From NCBI RefSeq assembly GCF_000420045.1, contig NZ_ATUE01000007.1, positions 288,999-352,998 on the forward strand: a DNA stretch of 64,000 nucleotides, in the 5' to 3' direction. How positions within the stretch are numbered: the first letter of the stretch is position 1; each line of letters starts with the position of its first letter. Below the pieces are notes generated by a model. The model did no database searches. It had not been told where the DNA came from and saw only the letters and a program-made list of their open reading frames with translations. This document shows, in pieces, positions 54,127 to 61,717 of this stretch. Both the position numbers and the translations under genes were made by a program. Source of the stretch: Perlucidibaca piscinae DSM 21586. GTDB taxonomy: Bacteria; Pseudomonadota; Gammaproteobacteria; Pseudomonadales; Moraxellaceae.

Positions 54127-54160
54127 GAACCGGCGGACACCTGTCGATGTCCGCCGGTTC
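54127..54160 (-). promoter_or_regulatory. Strong hairpin between the fabG and maoC genes
   Basis: GAACCGGCGGACA and TGTCCGCCGGTTC form a perfect 13-base-pair stem with an 8-base loop. On the minus strand it is followed by TGCCTTTATC, without a clean T-run. It lies between two co-directional genes, so partial termination or mRNA end protection, giving more FabG than MaoC, is plausible. Confidence 0.65.
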
Positions 54161-54176
54161 GGGAGCCGCGAGGAGA

Positions 54177-55583
54177 TCAGGCGCCGATCAGGCTCTGACC
54201 GCAGACGCGGACGATGTTGTTGTTGACCGCCGAGGAGGCCGGGTTGGCGAACCAGGCGATGGTTTCGGCGACGTCGACCGGCAGACCGCCTTGCGACATC
54301 GAGTTCATGCGGCGACCGGCTTCGCGGATGGCGAACGGAATGGCAGCGGTCATCTGGGTTTCGATGAAGCCCGGAGCCACGGCATTGATGGTGATGCCCT
54401 TGGCCTGCAGCGCCGGCACCGAGCTGTTGACCAGGCCGATGACGCCGGCCTTGGACACGGCGTAGTTGGTCTGGCCCATGTTGCCGGCGATGCCCGAGAT
54501 CGACGACACGCAGATGACGCGACCGTTCGGACGGATCACGTTCTGTGCCAGCAGCTCGTCATTGATGCGCTCTTCGGAGGACAGGTTGATGTTGATCACC
54601 ATGTTCCAGAGCTGTTCCTTCATGTTGGCCAGGGTCTTGTCGCGGGTGACGCCGGCGTTGTGCACGATGATGTCGAGACCGCCGTGAGCGTTCTTGCAGT
54701 GCTCGGCGATGCGGCCCGGGGCCTCGGCCGAGGTGATGTCCAGGGCCAGCACGGAGCCGCCGATCTCGCCGGCGACCTGGTGCAGGTCGGCTTCCTGCTG
54801 CGGCACGTCCAGGCAGATCACGTGAGCGCCGTCACGGGCCAGGGTGTGGGCGATGGCGGCACCGATGCCACGCGAGGCGCCGGTGACCAGGGCCACCTTG
54901 CCGTTCAGCGGGCGGTTCCAGTCCGGGGTCTCGCCGGCGATGCCGGTATTGCTCAGGCGCACGACCTGACCCGACACATAGGCCGACTTCGGCGAGATGA
55001 AGAAGCGCAGGCTGGATTCCAGGCCCTGTTCGGCACCCGGCGCCACATAGATGAGCTGGGCGTTGCAGCCCTTCTTCACTTCCTTGGCGATGGCGCGCAC
55101 GAAGCCTTCGAGGGCGCGCTGGGCGGTGGCATGCTTGGGGTTGTCGAGCAGCTCGGGGGTGCGGCCGATGACGATGATGCGACCGCTGAAGGCGATCTTG
55201 CGGATCACCGGGCTGAAGAAGCTGTGCAGGGCGATGAGGTCGTCCGAGCGGGTGATGCCGGAGGCATCGAACACCAGCGCCTTGAACTTCTGCTTGTCTT
55301 CGGCCGACGCGGCATAGGCCTGGATGGACAGGTTGGCGGCAGCGGCGGCGGCGTGCACGCCGCTGTCGAAGTTGGCGAATACGTTGGCCTTGAACTTGCC
55401 GAGGATGCCGGCGATGGTGGTGGTCAGATCGCTGCCGGCGGCGGCGCCGAGCAGTACGTCGCCGCTGACCACGGGCTTGCCTTCCTCATGGCGTTCCAGC
55501 GGCTGGGGTGCCGGCAGGCCGAGGTTCTTGGCGACCATCTGACCGACGGGCGAGTTGATGAAATCCAGATAACGATCGCTCAT
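54177..55583 (-). CDS. fabG: High-molecular-weight 3-oxoacyl-(ACP/CoA) reductase, FabG4 type
   Basis: Short-chain dehydrogenase of 468 residues, about twice the usual FabG. The C-terminal half (from about 220) holds the NAD(P) motif VALVTGASRGIGAAIA, NAG in IIVHNAGVTRDK, the catalytic Ser/Tyr/Lys in VSSISG and TNYAVSKAGV. The N-terminal half is a degenerate flavodoxin/Rossmann-like domain (IIVIGRTPELLDN), as in mycobacterial FabG4, which prefers NADH and CoA substrates. The ATG at 55583 with AAGGAC upstream was chosen over a longer frame. First gene of a probable fabG-maoC operon, divergent from a thiolase. Confidence 0.9.
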   Translation of the reverse strand: MSDRYLDFINSPVGQMVAKNLGLPAPQPLERHEEGKPVVSGDVLLGAAAGSDLTTTIAGILGKFKANVFANFDSGVHAAAAAANLSIQAYAASAEDKQKFKALVFDASGITRSDDLIALHSFFSPVIRKIAFSGRIIVIGRTPELLDNPKHATAQRALEGFVRAIAKEVKKGCNAQLIYVAPGAEQGLESSLRFFISPKSAYVSGQVVRLSNTGIAGETPDWNRPLNGKVALVTGASRGIGAAIAHTLARDGAHVICLDVPQQEADLHQVAGEIGGSVLALDITSAEAPGRIAEHCKNAHGGLDIIVHNAGVTRDKTLANMKEQLWNMVININLSSEERINDELLAQNVIRPNGRVICVSSISGIAGNMGQTNYAVSKAGVIGLVNSSVPALQAKGITINAVAPGFIETQMTAAIPFAIREAGRRMNSMSQGGLPVDVAETIAWFANPASSAVNNNIVRVCGQSLIGA

Positions 55584-55619
55584 GATGCACTGTCCTTGAT
55601 GACTCGAAATTCGCGCTAG

Positions 55620-55640
55620 GTCTGTCCGTTCAGGACAGAC
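55620..55640. promoter_or_regulatory. Perfect inverted repeat upstream of fabG
   Basis: GTCTGTCC (55620-55627) and GGACAGAC (55633-55640) with a 5-base centre GTTCA, 37 bases before the fabG ATG in the 265-base region shared with the divergent thiolase. Position fits an operator or leader hairpin; I do not recognise the motif. The rest of this region (55641-55848) shows no other clear element. Confidence 0.45.
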
Positions 55641-55848
55641 GGGGGTGGTGCGGAGCCTAGTCAATTTGCGCGCGCTTGGCGAGCGCTAGGCGATAGGGGC
55701 GACGAAGCGCTACCATGCCGCAACCTGCAGCCTAGCAAATCCCTTTCGTCGGACAGTTTGCCGTGGGCCGTCGGTACATCTGCATTTCGGCCAATGCCAT
55801 GTCCATGACTTGTGCTAGCTTGCCTGCCATCATCACAGGAGACTCCTC

Positions 55849-57126
55849 ATGACCACTCTTCGCCGCGTTGCCATCGTCGGTGCCAACCGCATTCCGTTCG
55901 CCCGCTCCAACAGCGTCTACGCCACCGCCTCCAACGAAGACATGCTCACCGCTGCCCTCGACGGTCTGGTCGAACGCTGCAACCTCGGCGGCAAGCGCAT
56001 TGGCGAAGTGGTCGCCGGTGCCGTTCTCAAGCACAGCCGTGACTTCAACCTGACCCGCGAATGCGTGCTCAGCACCGCCCTCGACCCGCAAACCACGGCC
56101 TATGACATCCAGCAGGCCTGCGGCACCGGTCTCGAAGCCGCCATCCTGGTCGCCAACAAGATCGCTGTCGGCCAGATCGAGTCCGGCATTGCCGGCGGCG
56201 TCGACACCACCTCCGACGCGCCCATCGGCCTCAGCGACGGCATCCGCAGCCTGCTGCTCGAAGTCAATCGCGGCAAGACCGTGGGTGACAAGCTGAAGAC
56301 CCTCGCCAAGCTGCGCCCGGGTCACATCGGCCTCGAAGTGCCGCGCAACGGCGAGCCGCGCACCGGCCTGGCCATGGGCGACCATGCTGCCATCACCGCT
56401 GCCGAGTGGGCCATCAAGCGTGAAGACCAGGATGCCCTGGCCGTCGCCAGCCACCACAAGCTGGCCGCTGCCTACGAGCGCGGCTTCTTCAACGACCTGA
56501 TGACCCCGTACCTGGGCCTGAAGCGTGACCAGAACCTGCGTCCGGATTCCAACATCGAGAAGCTGGCCACCCTCAAGCCCTGCTTTGGCGATCGCGAAAC
56601 CGGCACCATGACCGCCGCCAACTCGACCCCGCTGACCGACGGCGCCTCGGTGGTGCTGCTGGCCTCGGAAGACTGGGCCAAGGCCAACGGTCTGCCCATC
56701 CTGGCGTACTTCATTGATGGCGAAGTGGCCTCGGTCGATTTCGTGCACAAGAAGGAAGGCCTGCTGATGGCGCCGGCCTACGCCGTGCCGCGTCTGCTCG
56801 CCCGTCGCGGCCTGACCCTGCAGGACTTCGACTACTACGAAATCCATGAGGCCTTTGCCTCGCAGGTGCTGGCAACCCTGGCTGCCTGGGAAGACCCCAA
56901 GTTCTGCAAGGAGCGTCTGGGTCTCGATGCCCCGCTGGGTTCCATCGATCGCAGCAAGCTCAACGTCAACGGCTCCTCGCTGGCTGCCGGTCACCCGTTT
57001 GCCGCCACCGGTGGCCGCATCATCGGTACCCTGGCCAAGATCCTCAACGAGAAGGGCTCGGGCCGTGGCCTGATCTCGATCTGCGCCGCCGGCGGTCAAG
57101 GCGTCGTGGCCATCCTCGAGAAGTAA
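55849..57126 (+). CDS. Acetyl-CoA C-acyltransferase (thiolase)
   Basis: Thiolase of 425 residues. The nucleophilic cysteine is C91 in QQACGTGLEAAI; the catalytic histidines are in YYEIHEAFASQVL and AAGHPFAATGGRI, and the second cysteine in SICAAGGQG near the C-terminus. An extended segment (about 125-175) before MGDHAAITAAEWA is characteristic of FadI/FadA2-like thiolases. It is divergent from a fabG4-maoC pair. Either beta-oxidation or its reverse is possible. Followed by a strong two-way terminator. Confidence 0.92.
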   Translation: MTTLRRVAIVGANRIPFARSNSVYATASNEDMLTAALDGLVERCNLGGKRIGEVVAGAVLKHSRDFNLTRECVLSTALDPQTTAYDIQQACGTGLEAAILVANKIAVGQIESGIAGGVDTTSDAPIGLSDGIRSLLLEVNRGKTVGDKLKTLAKLRPGHIGLEVPRNGEPRTGLAMGDHAAITAAEWAIKREDQDALAVASHHKLAAAYERGFFNDLMTPYLGLKRDQNLRPDSNIEKLATLKPCFGDRETGTMTAANSTPLTDGASVVLLASEDWAKANGLPILAYFIDGEVASVDFVHKKEGLLMAPAYAVPRLLARRGLTLQDFDYYEIHEAFASQVLATLAAWEDPKFCKERLGLDAPLGSIDRSKLNVNGSSLAAGHPFAATGGRIIGTLAKILNEKGSGRGLISICAAGGQGVVAILEK

Positions 57127-57175
57127 GTGCCGCTGGCCGGGGCAGGGTTCGCCACTGCCCCGAATGTGCGGTTGC

Positions 57176-57213
57176 CATGAAAAAGCCCGGTCAAATGACC
57201 GGGCTTTTTCATG
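57176..57213. terminator. Bidirectional terminator between thiolase and exported-protein gene
   Basis: The 18-base arms begin CATGAAAAAGCCCGGTCA and end with its exact complement TGACCGGGCTTTTTCATG, separated by AA. T-runs on both strands fit termination of the thiolase (plus) and the 57243 gene (minus). Confidence 0.9.
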
Positions 57214-57242
57214 CGTGAGCACTGGCCGGCAGCCGGCCGGGC

Positions 57243-57815
57243 TCACTTGCCCTTGGCAGGGGCAGGCGGCGGCACTTCCAGCGAGGAGTGGTGCATGACC
57301 ATGCGGATCGTGCCGTCGTCGTCCTTGCGGAAGCCCCAGCTCTTGTCGACGCTGGTGATCTTGCCGTTCTTGTCGGTGAAGTGCACCTTGCCCATGCTCA
57401 CCGCCGTCTTGCCGAACAGGTAGATGGCGATGTTCTGGATGTCGACATTGCGCCAGCCCTTGAGCGCGAAGCCGGTATCGTTGGGGTACTTCGGGTTGCC
57501 GCCGACGAAGTACGACAGGGCGCCTTCCCGATCGGTACGGAAGGTTTGCGGCGCGCTGGTCAGCGTCGGTTTGAACAGCACCGGGCCATAGCTGTAGTCG
57601 TAGGTCGAGTCGATGACCTTTTCAGCCACGGCCTTGGCGGCGGCATGCCCCTTGGCGTCGTAGGCCGTGCTGATCTCGACCAGGCCCTTCTCCCATTGAC
57701 GCTGGGACGACAGGACTTCCTCTTCGGTGATGTTCAGCGAGATCACCTGCTGGGCATGCACCAGGGGAGCGCCGACCAGCAAGGCGGTGGCAATCAGGGA
57801 ATTCAACGGTTTCAT
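57243..57815 (-). CDS. Exported protein, probable NTF2/SnoaL-like fold
   Basis: 190-residue precursor of unknown function. Signal peptide to about VHA-QQV (residue 22). The mature part has an amphipathic N-terminal helix (EEVLSSQRQWEKGLVEIST), a region YDYSYGPVLFKPT, then alternating strands with IAIYLFGKTAVSMGKVHFTD and KSWGFRKDDDGTIRMVMHHSS, a pattern like the NTF2/SnoaL cone fold where the terminal His-His-Ser segment lines the pocket. That fold call is inference. Proline-rich C-terminus. It is downstream of another exported-protein gene, 18 bases away. Confidence 0.65.
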   Translation of the reverse strand: MKPLNSLIATALLVGAPLVHAQQVISLNITEEEVLSSQRQWEKGLVEISTAYDAKGHAAAKAVAEKVIDSTYDYSYGPVLFKPTLTSAPQTFRTDREGALSYFVGGNPKYPNDTGFALKGWRNVDIQNIAIYLFGKTAVSMGKVHFTDKNGKITSVDKSWGFRKDDDGTIRMVMHHSSLEVPPPAPAKGK

Positions 57816-57833
57816 GACGTATCTCCTCAGGGG

Positions 57834-58322
57834 TCAGATGGTGTTGCCGGTGGGGTTGATGCGAAGCTCGATGCGAACCCGTTCACGGGTCTCGATGTCG
57901 AAGCCGTTGTCGACGCGAACCTGCTCCGTGCGCGTCTGGAAGTTGCAGTTGCCCGTTGCCTGCTGGCGTCGTGACGTCATGCCCAGGAACTGGCGGGTCT
58001 GCACGGTGGCGCAGACGACCTCGCTGCCGTCAGCGGCATAGATCACCGCGTTGCGGTCCGGGGCATAGCGGAGTCCCGGCACCGTCACGCGCTTGACGGC
58101 CAGCGGGTCATCGTCACCGCGCTTGAAGACCAGGTTGGTCCAGGCCCGGTTGAGTTCGGCATTGATGCCGAAGTGGTGCTTCTCGTTGAAGGCCACCGTG
58201 GCTGGCCCGTCATAGACCGTGATGGTGCGCGCCGACGCGGCATCGGCCAGCGCTGCGGAGGCGGGCAGGGAGAGCAGGCCTGCAAGCAGAAACCGCCGGA
58301 TCGGCGGGGGAATGTCGCGCAT
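57834..58322 (-). CDS. Exported protein of unknown function
   Basis: 162-residue precursor; signal peptide RRFLLAGLLSLPASAALA to about residue 28. The mature part is beta-rich with FNEKHHFGINAELNRAWTNL and a conserved-looking VTVPGLRYAPDRNAVIY; two cysteines (EVVCATV and GNCNFQ) could form a disulfide, and the C-terminus alternates charged residues (ERVRIELRIN). I recognise no family. GAGGAGG is six bases before the ATG at 58322, a strong site; the ATG one codon upstream is too close to it. Probable operon with the 57243 gene, divergent from a LuxR-type regulator 94 bases away. Confidence 0.65.
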   Translation of the reverse strand: MRDIPPPIRRFLLAGLLSLPASAALADAASARTITVYDGPATVAFNEKHHFGINAELNRAWTNLVFKRGDDDPLAVKRVTVPGLRYAPDRNAVIYAADGSEVVCATVQTRQFLGMTSRRQQATGNCNFQTRTEQVRVDNGFDIETRERVRIELRINPTGNTI

Positions 58323-58416
58323 CATGAACCTCCTCGTTGTTCGCTTCACGGAAGGCATCATGTCCTGCTAAAAGCTCCTGAAGATCTGCTGAGCGACAGA
58401 CCGGGGAGTACGTCAT

Positions 58417-59187
58417 ATGACAGAGGATGCAAGATCCGCCAGCCGTATCCTTGAGCAACGGCAGGCACTGCGGGAACAGCATGTGGTCAACGATGGCAGG
58501 CAGTTGCTGGGCGGCCTGGCGACCTGTCTTCGTCGCCAGTCGCTGGAGGAGGCGGGAGACGCCGCCCTGCGGCTGCTGTCCGGGTTTCTCGGCGCGTCAG
58601 CCTCCGGACTGTTCCGCTTCCAGGCGGGCCGGCTCACCGCCGTGGCCACGCTCGGAGCGACCATGCCGCCAGGAACCCGGCTGCCGGTGCGCGGCCTGCT
58701 TCAGGGGCTGTTGCAGCCTTCCGCGCGCCCGCTGCTGCTGACCGAGGTGAGCCAGCCCTGGCTGCAGCGCGACGGTCACGCCGGCTACGAGTATTTCCTG
58801 CCCCTGGTGGCGCGGGAACAGGTCACGGGGCTGCTGGTGCTGGCCGGACCGCCGTCGGCACCGGTGCTGTCCGTCTCGGACCAGGACTGGCTGGATGTGC
58901 TGGCGCCGTTCCTGGCGGCCGCCTGGCAGGAACAGGTCAGCGGACGTGCCGGTCGCCTGCCGGAGCGCTGGCGCAAGGAGCTGGAGCAGCTGACGCCGCG
59001 CGAACGTGAAGTCATGTCCCTGCTGCCGAGAGGCTGCAGCAACCAGCGCATTGCCGAGCAGCTGGGCATCAAGGAGGGAACGGTGAAGACCCACATCGAG
59101 CACATTCTCGCCAAGCTGCGTCTCGAGGACCGGGCGCATGCGGCCGCGCGTGCCGTCGAGTTGCGCCTCGGAGATACCGGATCATGA
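58417..59187 (+). CDS. LuxR-family transcriptional regulator with GAF-like sensor domain
   Basis: 256-residue regulator. The N-terminal 175 residues look like a GAF domain (GLFRFQAGRLTAVATLGA, YEYFLPLVAREQVTGLLVLAG). The C-terminal HTH is LTPREREVMSLLPRGCSNQRI in two parts, then QLGIKEGTVKTHIEHILAKL (about 190-245), a standard LuxR/NarL DNA-binding domain. No receiver domain is present. GGGGAG precedes the ATG. The stop overlaps the histidine kinase start (ATGA), so the three genes 58417-60973 form one operon. Ligand and targets unknown; the divergent exported-protein genes are possible targets. Confidence 0.85.
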   Translation: MTEDARSASRILEQRQALREQHVVNDGRQLLGGLATCLRRQSLEEAGDAALRLLSGFLGASASGLFRFQAGRLTAVATLGATMPPGTRLPVRGLLQGLLQPSARPLLLTEVSQPWLQRDGHAGYEYFLPLVAREQVTGLLVLAGPPSAPVLSVSDQDWLDVLAPFLAAAWQEQVSGRAGRLPERWRKELEQLTPREREVMSLLPRGCSNQRIAEQLGIKEGTVKTHIEHILAKLRLEDRAHAAARAVELRLGDTGS

Positions 59188-60512
59188 GGTGGCGCGTGCC
59201 CTTGCGCCTGGTGCTGGTGATCGTGCCGGTGCTGATGCTGATTGCCGCCATGCTGTCGGTGCTGTGGGCTGCCCGTTCCGCAGCGCAGGCCGAGCAGAAC
59301 GTGCGCCAGGGTCTGCAGGTGCTGGCCGGCATTCATGCCGTGCATGCCCAGCTCGCTGAAGGCGCCAGCGGCATTCGCGGCTATCTGCTGACCCGGGACG
59401 AGCGCTTCCTGCAACCCTGGCACCGGGCCCAGCAGGAGCTGCCGCAACGTCTCCAGCGCCTGCGCGAGCGCGTCATCGACCCGGTCCAGACGCGTCAGGT
59501 CGAGATCATCACCCGCCTGGTGGAGATCAAGCTCGACAACCTCGGCACCTTGCGCGAGCGTGCCCGCGTTGCCCGCGAGACCCAGCTGCTGCCGTTGCTG
59601 CAGGACAACAAGCGCGTGCTGGATGACCTGCGCGCGCAGATCCGTGACATGGAGCAGCGCGAACACCAGATCATTGCCGAACGTGTCGCGCTCAGTGATC
59701 AGGTCCGCGAGCGCCAGCAGATCATCACCCTGATCGCCGTGCTGGTGGTGCTGATCAGTGTCGCCTCGGCCAGTCTGCTGTGGTGGCGAAGCCAGCGTGC
59801 CGAGCAGGACCGGCGTGCGCTGGAGGCTGCCAGCCAGGCGCGTACCGACACCCTGTCCCGGATCAGCCACGAGCTCCGCACGCCGCTCAACGCCATTCTC
59901 GGCTTCGGCCAGCTCATGCAGCGTGACGCCCTGTCCGACCCGTCGCGCCGCAACCTTCGCCACATGCTGGACAGTGCCGATCACCTGCTGCACCTGGTTG
60001 ACGACGTGCTGCAGCTGACCCGCTCCGCGCGCGAGGCTGAAGGCATGCGCTGGTCCCGCGTCGACATGGCGGCATTACTGCGGGACGCCGTGAGCTTCAT
60101 CCAGGCTGCCGAGCAGATCCCGGTCGCGGACTGGCATCTCGAGCTGCCGGCATCGGCCTGGGTGCTGGCTGACAACCAGCGCTTGCGCCAGGTGCTGCTC
60201 AACGTGCTGCACAATGCCGCCAAGTTCAATCGCCCGGGCGGGCAGATCCGCATTCGCCTGGCGGCACTGGCGGACAGCGTGCAGCTGACCGTCGAGGACG
60301 AGGGGCCGGGCATTCCCGCCAGCCGCCGCGACCAGTTGTTCCAGCCCTTCGAGCGGCTGGATTCGCAGAAGCCCGGCACCGGTCTCGGGCTGGTCATCAG
60401 CCGTCAGTGGATGCAGGCCATGGGGGGAGACATCCACTGCGACGAGCCCGCCGGCAAGGGCGCCTGCTTCCGTCTGCACCTGCCGCGCCACCAGGAGGAC
60501 ACGCCGTCATGA
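59184..60512 (+). CDS. Sensor histidine kinase with CHASE3 domain
   Basis: Membrane histidine kinase of 442 residues. Membrane helix 1 at about 8-30, periplasmic CHASE3 domain at 37-175 (GASGIRGYLLTRDERFL), membrane helix 2 at about 180-200, HisKA with phospho-acceptor H229 in SRISHELRTPLNAILGFG, then HATPase_c with N340/N344 (NVLHNAAKF), DEGPGIP near 372 and GTGLGL at 398-403. All catalytic boxes are intact. No HAMP or PAS domain lies between membrane and kinase. Overlaps both neighbours by four bases. Confidence 0.9.
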   Translation: MRWRVPLRLVLVIVPVLMLIAAMLSVLWAARSAAQAEQNVRQGLQVLAGIHAVHAQLAEGASGIRGYLLTRDERFLQPWHRAQQELPQRLQRLRERVIDPVQTRQVEIITRLVEIKLDNLGTLRERARVARETQLLPLLQDNKRVLDDLRAQIRDMEQREHQIIAERVALSDQVRERQQIITLIAVLVVLISVASASLLWWRSQRAEQDRRALEAASQARTDTLSRISHELRTPLNAILGFGQLMQRDALSDPSRRNLRHMLDSADHLLHLVDDVLQLTRSAREAEGMRWSRVDMAALLRDAVSFIQAAEQIPVADWHLELPASAWVLADNQRLRQVLLNVLHNAAKFNRPGGQIRIRLAALADSVQLTVEDEGPGIPASRRDQLFQPFERLDSQKPGTGLGLVISRQWMQAMGGDIHCDEPAGKGACFRLHLPRHQEDTPS

Positions 60513-60973
60513 CACACGAACAGGACATCCTGCAGTCACGCATTCTCATCGTTGATGACGAGCCGCTGAACGTCGAGCTGCTGGAGCAGATCCTGGCCCA
60601 GGAGGGCTTCCAGTCCGTGCTCGGACTGACCGCGCCGACCCGCGTGCTGGAGATGATTCCGCGCTACCAGCCGGATGTCATCCTGCTCGATCTGCGCATG
60701 CCCGACATGGACGGCTACACCATCCTGTCGCGCCTGCAGACCCTGAAGGTCGAGGGCGAGTACCTGCCGGTGATCGTGCTTACCGCCGATGTCAGCCGCG
60801 AGGCCCGGCACCGGGCGCTGGCGCTGGGTGCGCACGATTTCCTGACCAAACCCTTCGATGTGGTCGAGGTCGTGCTTCGGGTATGGAATCTGCTGGAGAC
60901 GCGGCAGCTGCACCAGCGCCTGCGCACGCTGGCCGGACCGCAACCCGTGCCGCGCCGCCCGAACTGGGGCTGA
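60509..60973 (+). CDS. Stand-alone response regulator receiver protein
   Basis: 154-residue CheY-like protein with no output domain. D16/D17 (ILIVDDEPLN), phospho-acceptor D61 (VILLDLRMPDMDGY), T92 and K114 (FLTKPFD) complete the receiver active site. About 25 extra C-terminal residues form a helix with LLETRQLHQRLRTLAG, like the linker of multi-domain regulators. Start overlaps the kinase stop. Likely takes phosphate from the adjacent kinase; how the signal goes on is unknown, the GAF-LuxR protein of the same operon being the obvious candidate. Confidence 0.88.
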   Translation: MTHEQDILQSRILIVDDEPLNVELLEQILAQEGFQSVLGLTAPTRVLEMIPRYQPDVILLDLRMPDMDGYTILSRLQTLKVEGEYLPVIVLTADVSREARHRALALGAHDFLTKPFDVVEVVLRVWNLLETRQLHQRLRTLAGPQPVPRRPNWG

Positions 60974-60997
60974 GGCGCGGCAGGGCGGGGAGGGGGC

Positions 60998-61717
60998 TTA
61001 CTTCTCGATGCCGAGCAGCTCGACCTCGAACACCAGGGTCTCGTTGGGGCCGATCTTGCCGCCCGAACCCTGCTCGCCGTAGGCCAGGTTGCTGGGGATG
61101 GTGAACTTGTACTTGCTGCCCACGGTCATCAGCTGGACGCCTTCGGTCCAGCCCGGAATCACGCGATCCAGCGGGAAGCTGGCGGGCTGGCCGCGCTCCA
61201 CCGAGCTGTCGAAGACCTCGCCGTTGATCAGGGTGCCGTGGTAGTGCACGGTGACCGTGTCAGTGGCGCGCGGGCGTTCGCCGGTGGCGGCTTTCAGCAC
61301 CTCGTACTGGAGGCCGCTGGGGGTGGTGATCACGCCGGGCTTGCGGCCGTTGTCCTCGAGGAACTTGCGACCGCTGTCCGAGGCGGTGCCAGCCTTGGCC
61401 TGCATTTCCTTCATGCGCTTGGCCTGCAGGGTCTGCAGGGTCGACGCCTTGATCTTTTCCATGTCCTCGTCGCTCATGGCCAGCTTGGTGTCGGCGAGCG
61501 CTTCGGTGAGGCCGCGCTGCAGGGCGGCATGATCGACATCGTCGCCGATGGCGGTCAGCGAGCGGCCGATCTCGACGCCGACGGCATAGCTGAACTTCTG
61601 CTGATCGGTATCGATGGCGGCATCAGTGCTCACCGGGGACTTGTCGCAGGCGGCAAGCAGCAGGGCGGCGGCGAGCGGGGTCAGGCGCAGCCAGTGGCGG
61701 GAGACAGACAGCATCAT
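60998..61717 (-). CDS. FKBP-type peptidyl-prolyl isomerase lipoprotein
   Basis: Mip/FkpA-like folding catalyst of the envelope, 239 residues. Lipobox LAAC puts the lipidated Cys at residue 24 with Asp at +2. A helical dimerisation region (about 45-130, with KFSYAVGVEIGRSL) precedes the FKBP domain (about 135-239) carrying VHYHGTLINGEVFDSS, FPLDRVIPGWTEGVQLM and AYGEQGSGGKIGPNETL, active-site residues conserved. Start overlaps the stop of the dehydrogenase gene upstream by ATGA. Convergent with the receiver gene. Confidence 0.93.
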   Translation of the reverse strand: MMLSVSRHWLRLTPLAAALLLAACDKSPVSTDAAIDTDQQKFSYAVGVEIGRSLTAIGDDVDHAALQRGLTEALADTKLAMSDEDMEKIKASTLQTLQAKRMKEMQAKAGTASDSGRKFLEDNGRKPGVITTPSGLQYEVLKAATGERPRATDTVTVHYHGTLINGEVFDSSVERGQPASFPLDRVIPGWTEGVQLMTVGSKYKFTIPSNLAYGEQGSGGKIGPNETLVFEVELLGIEK

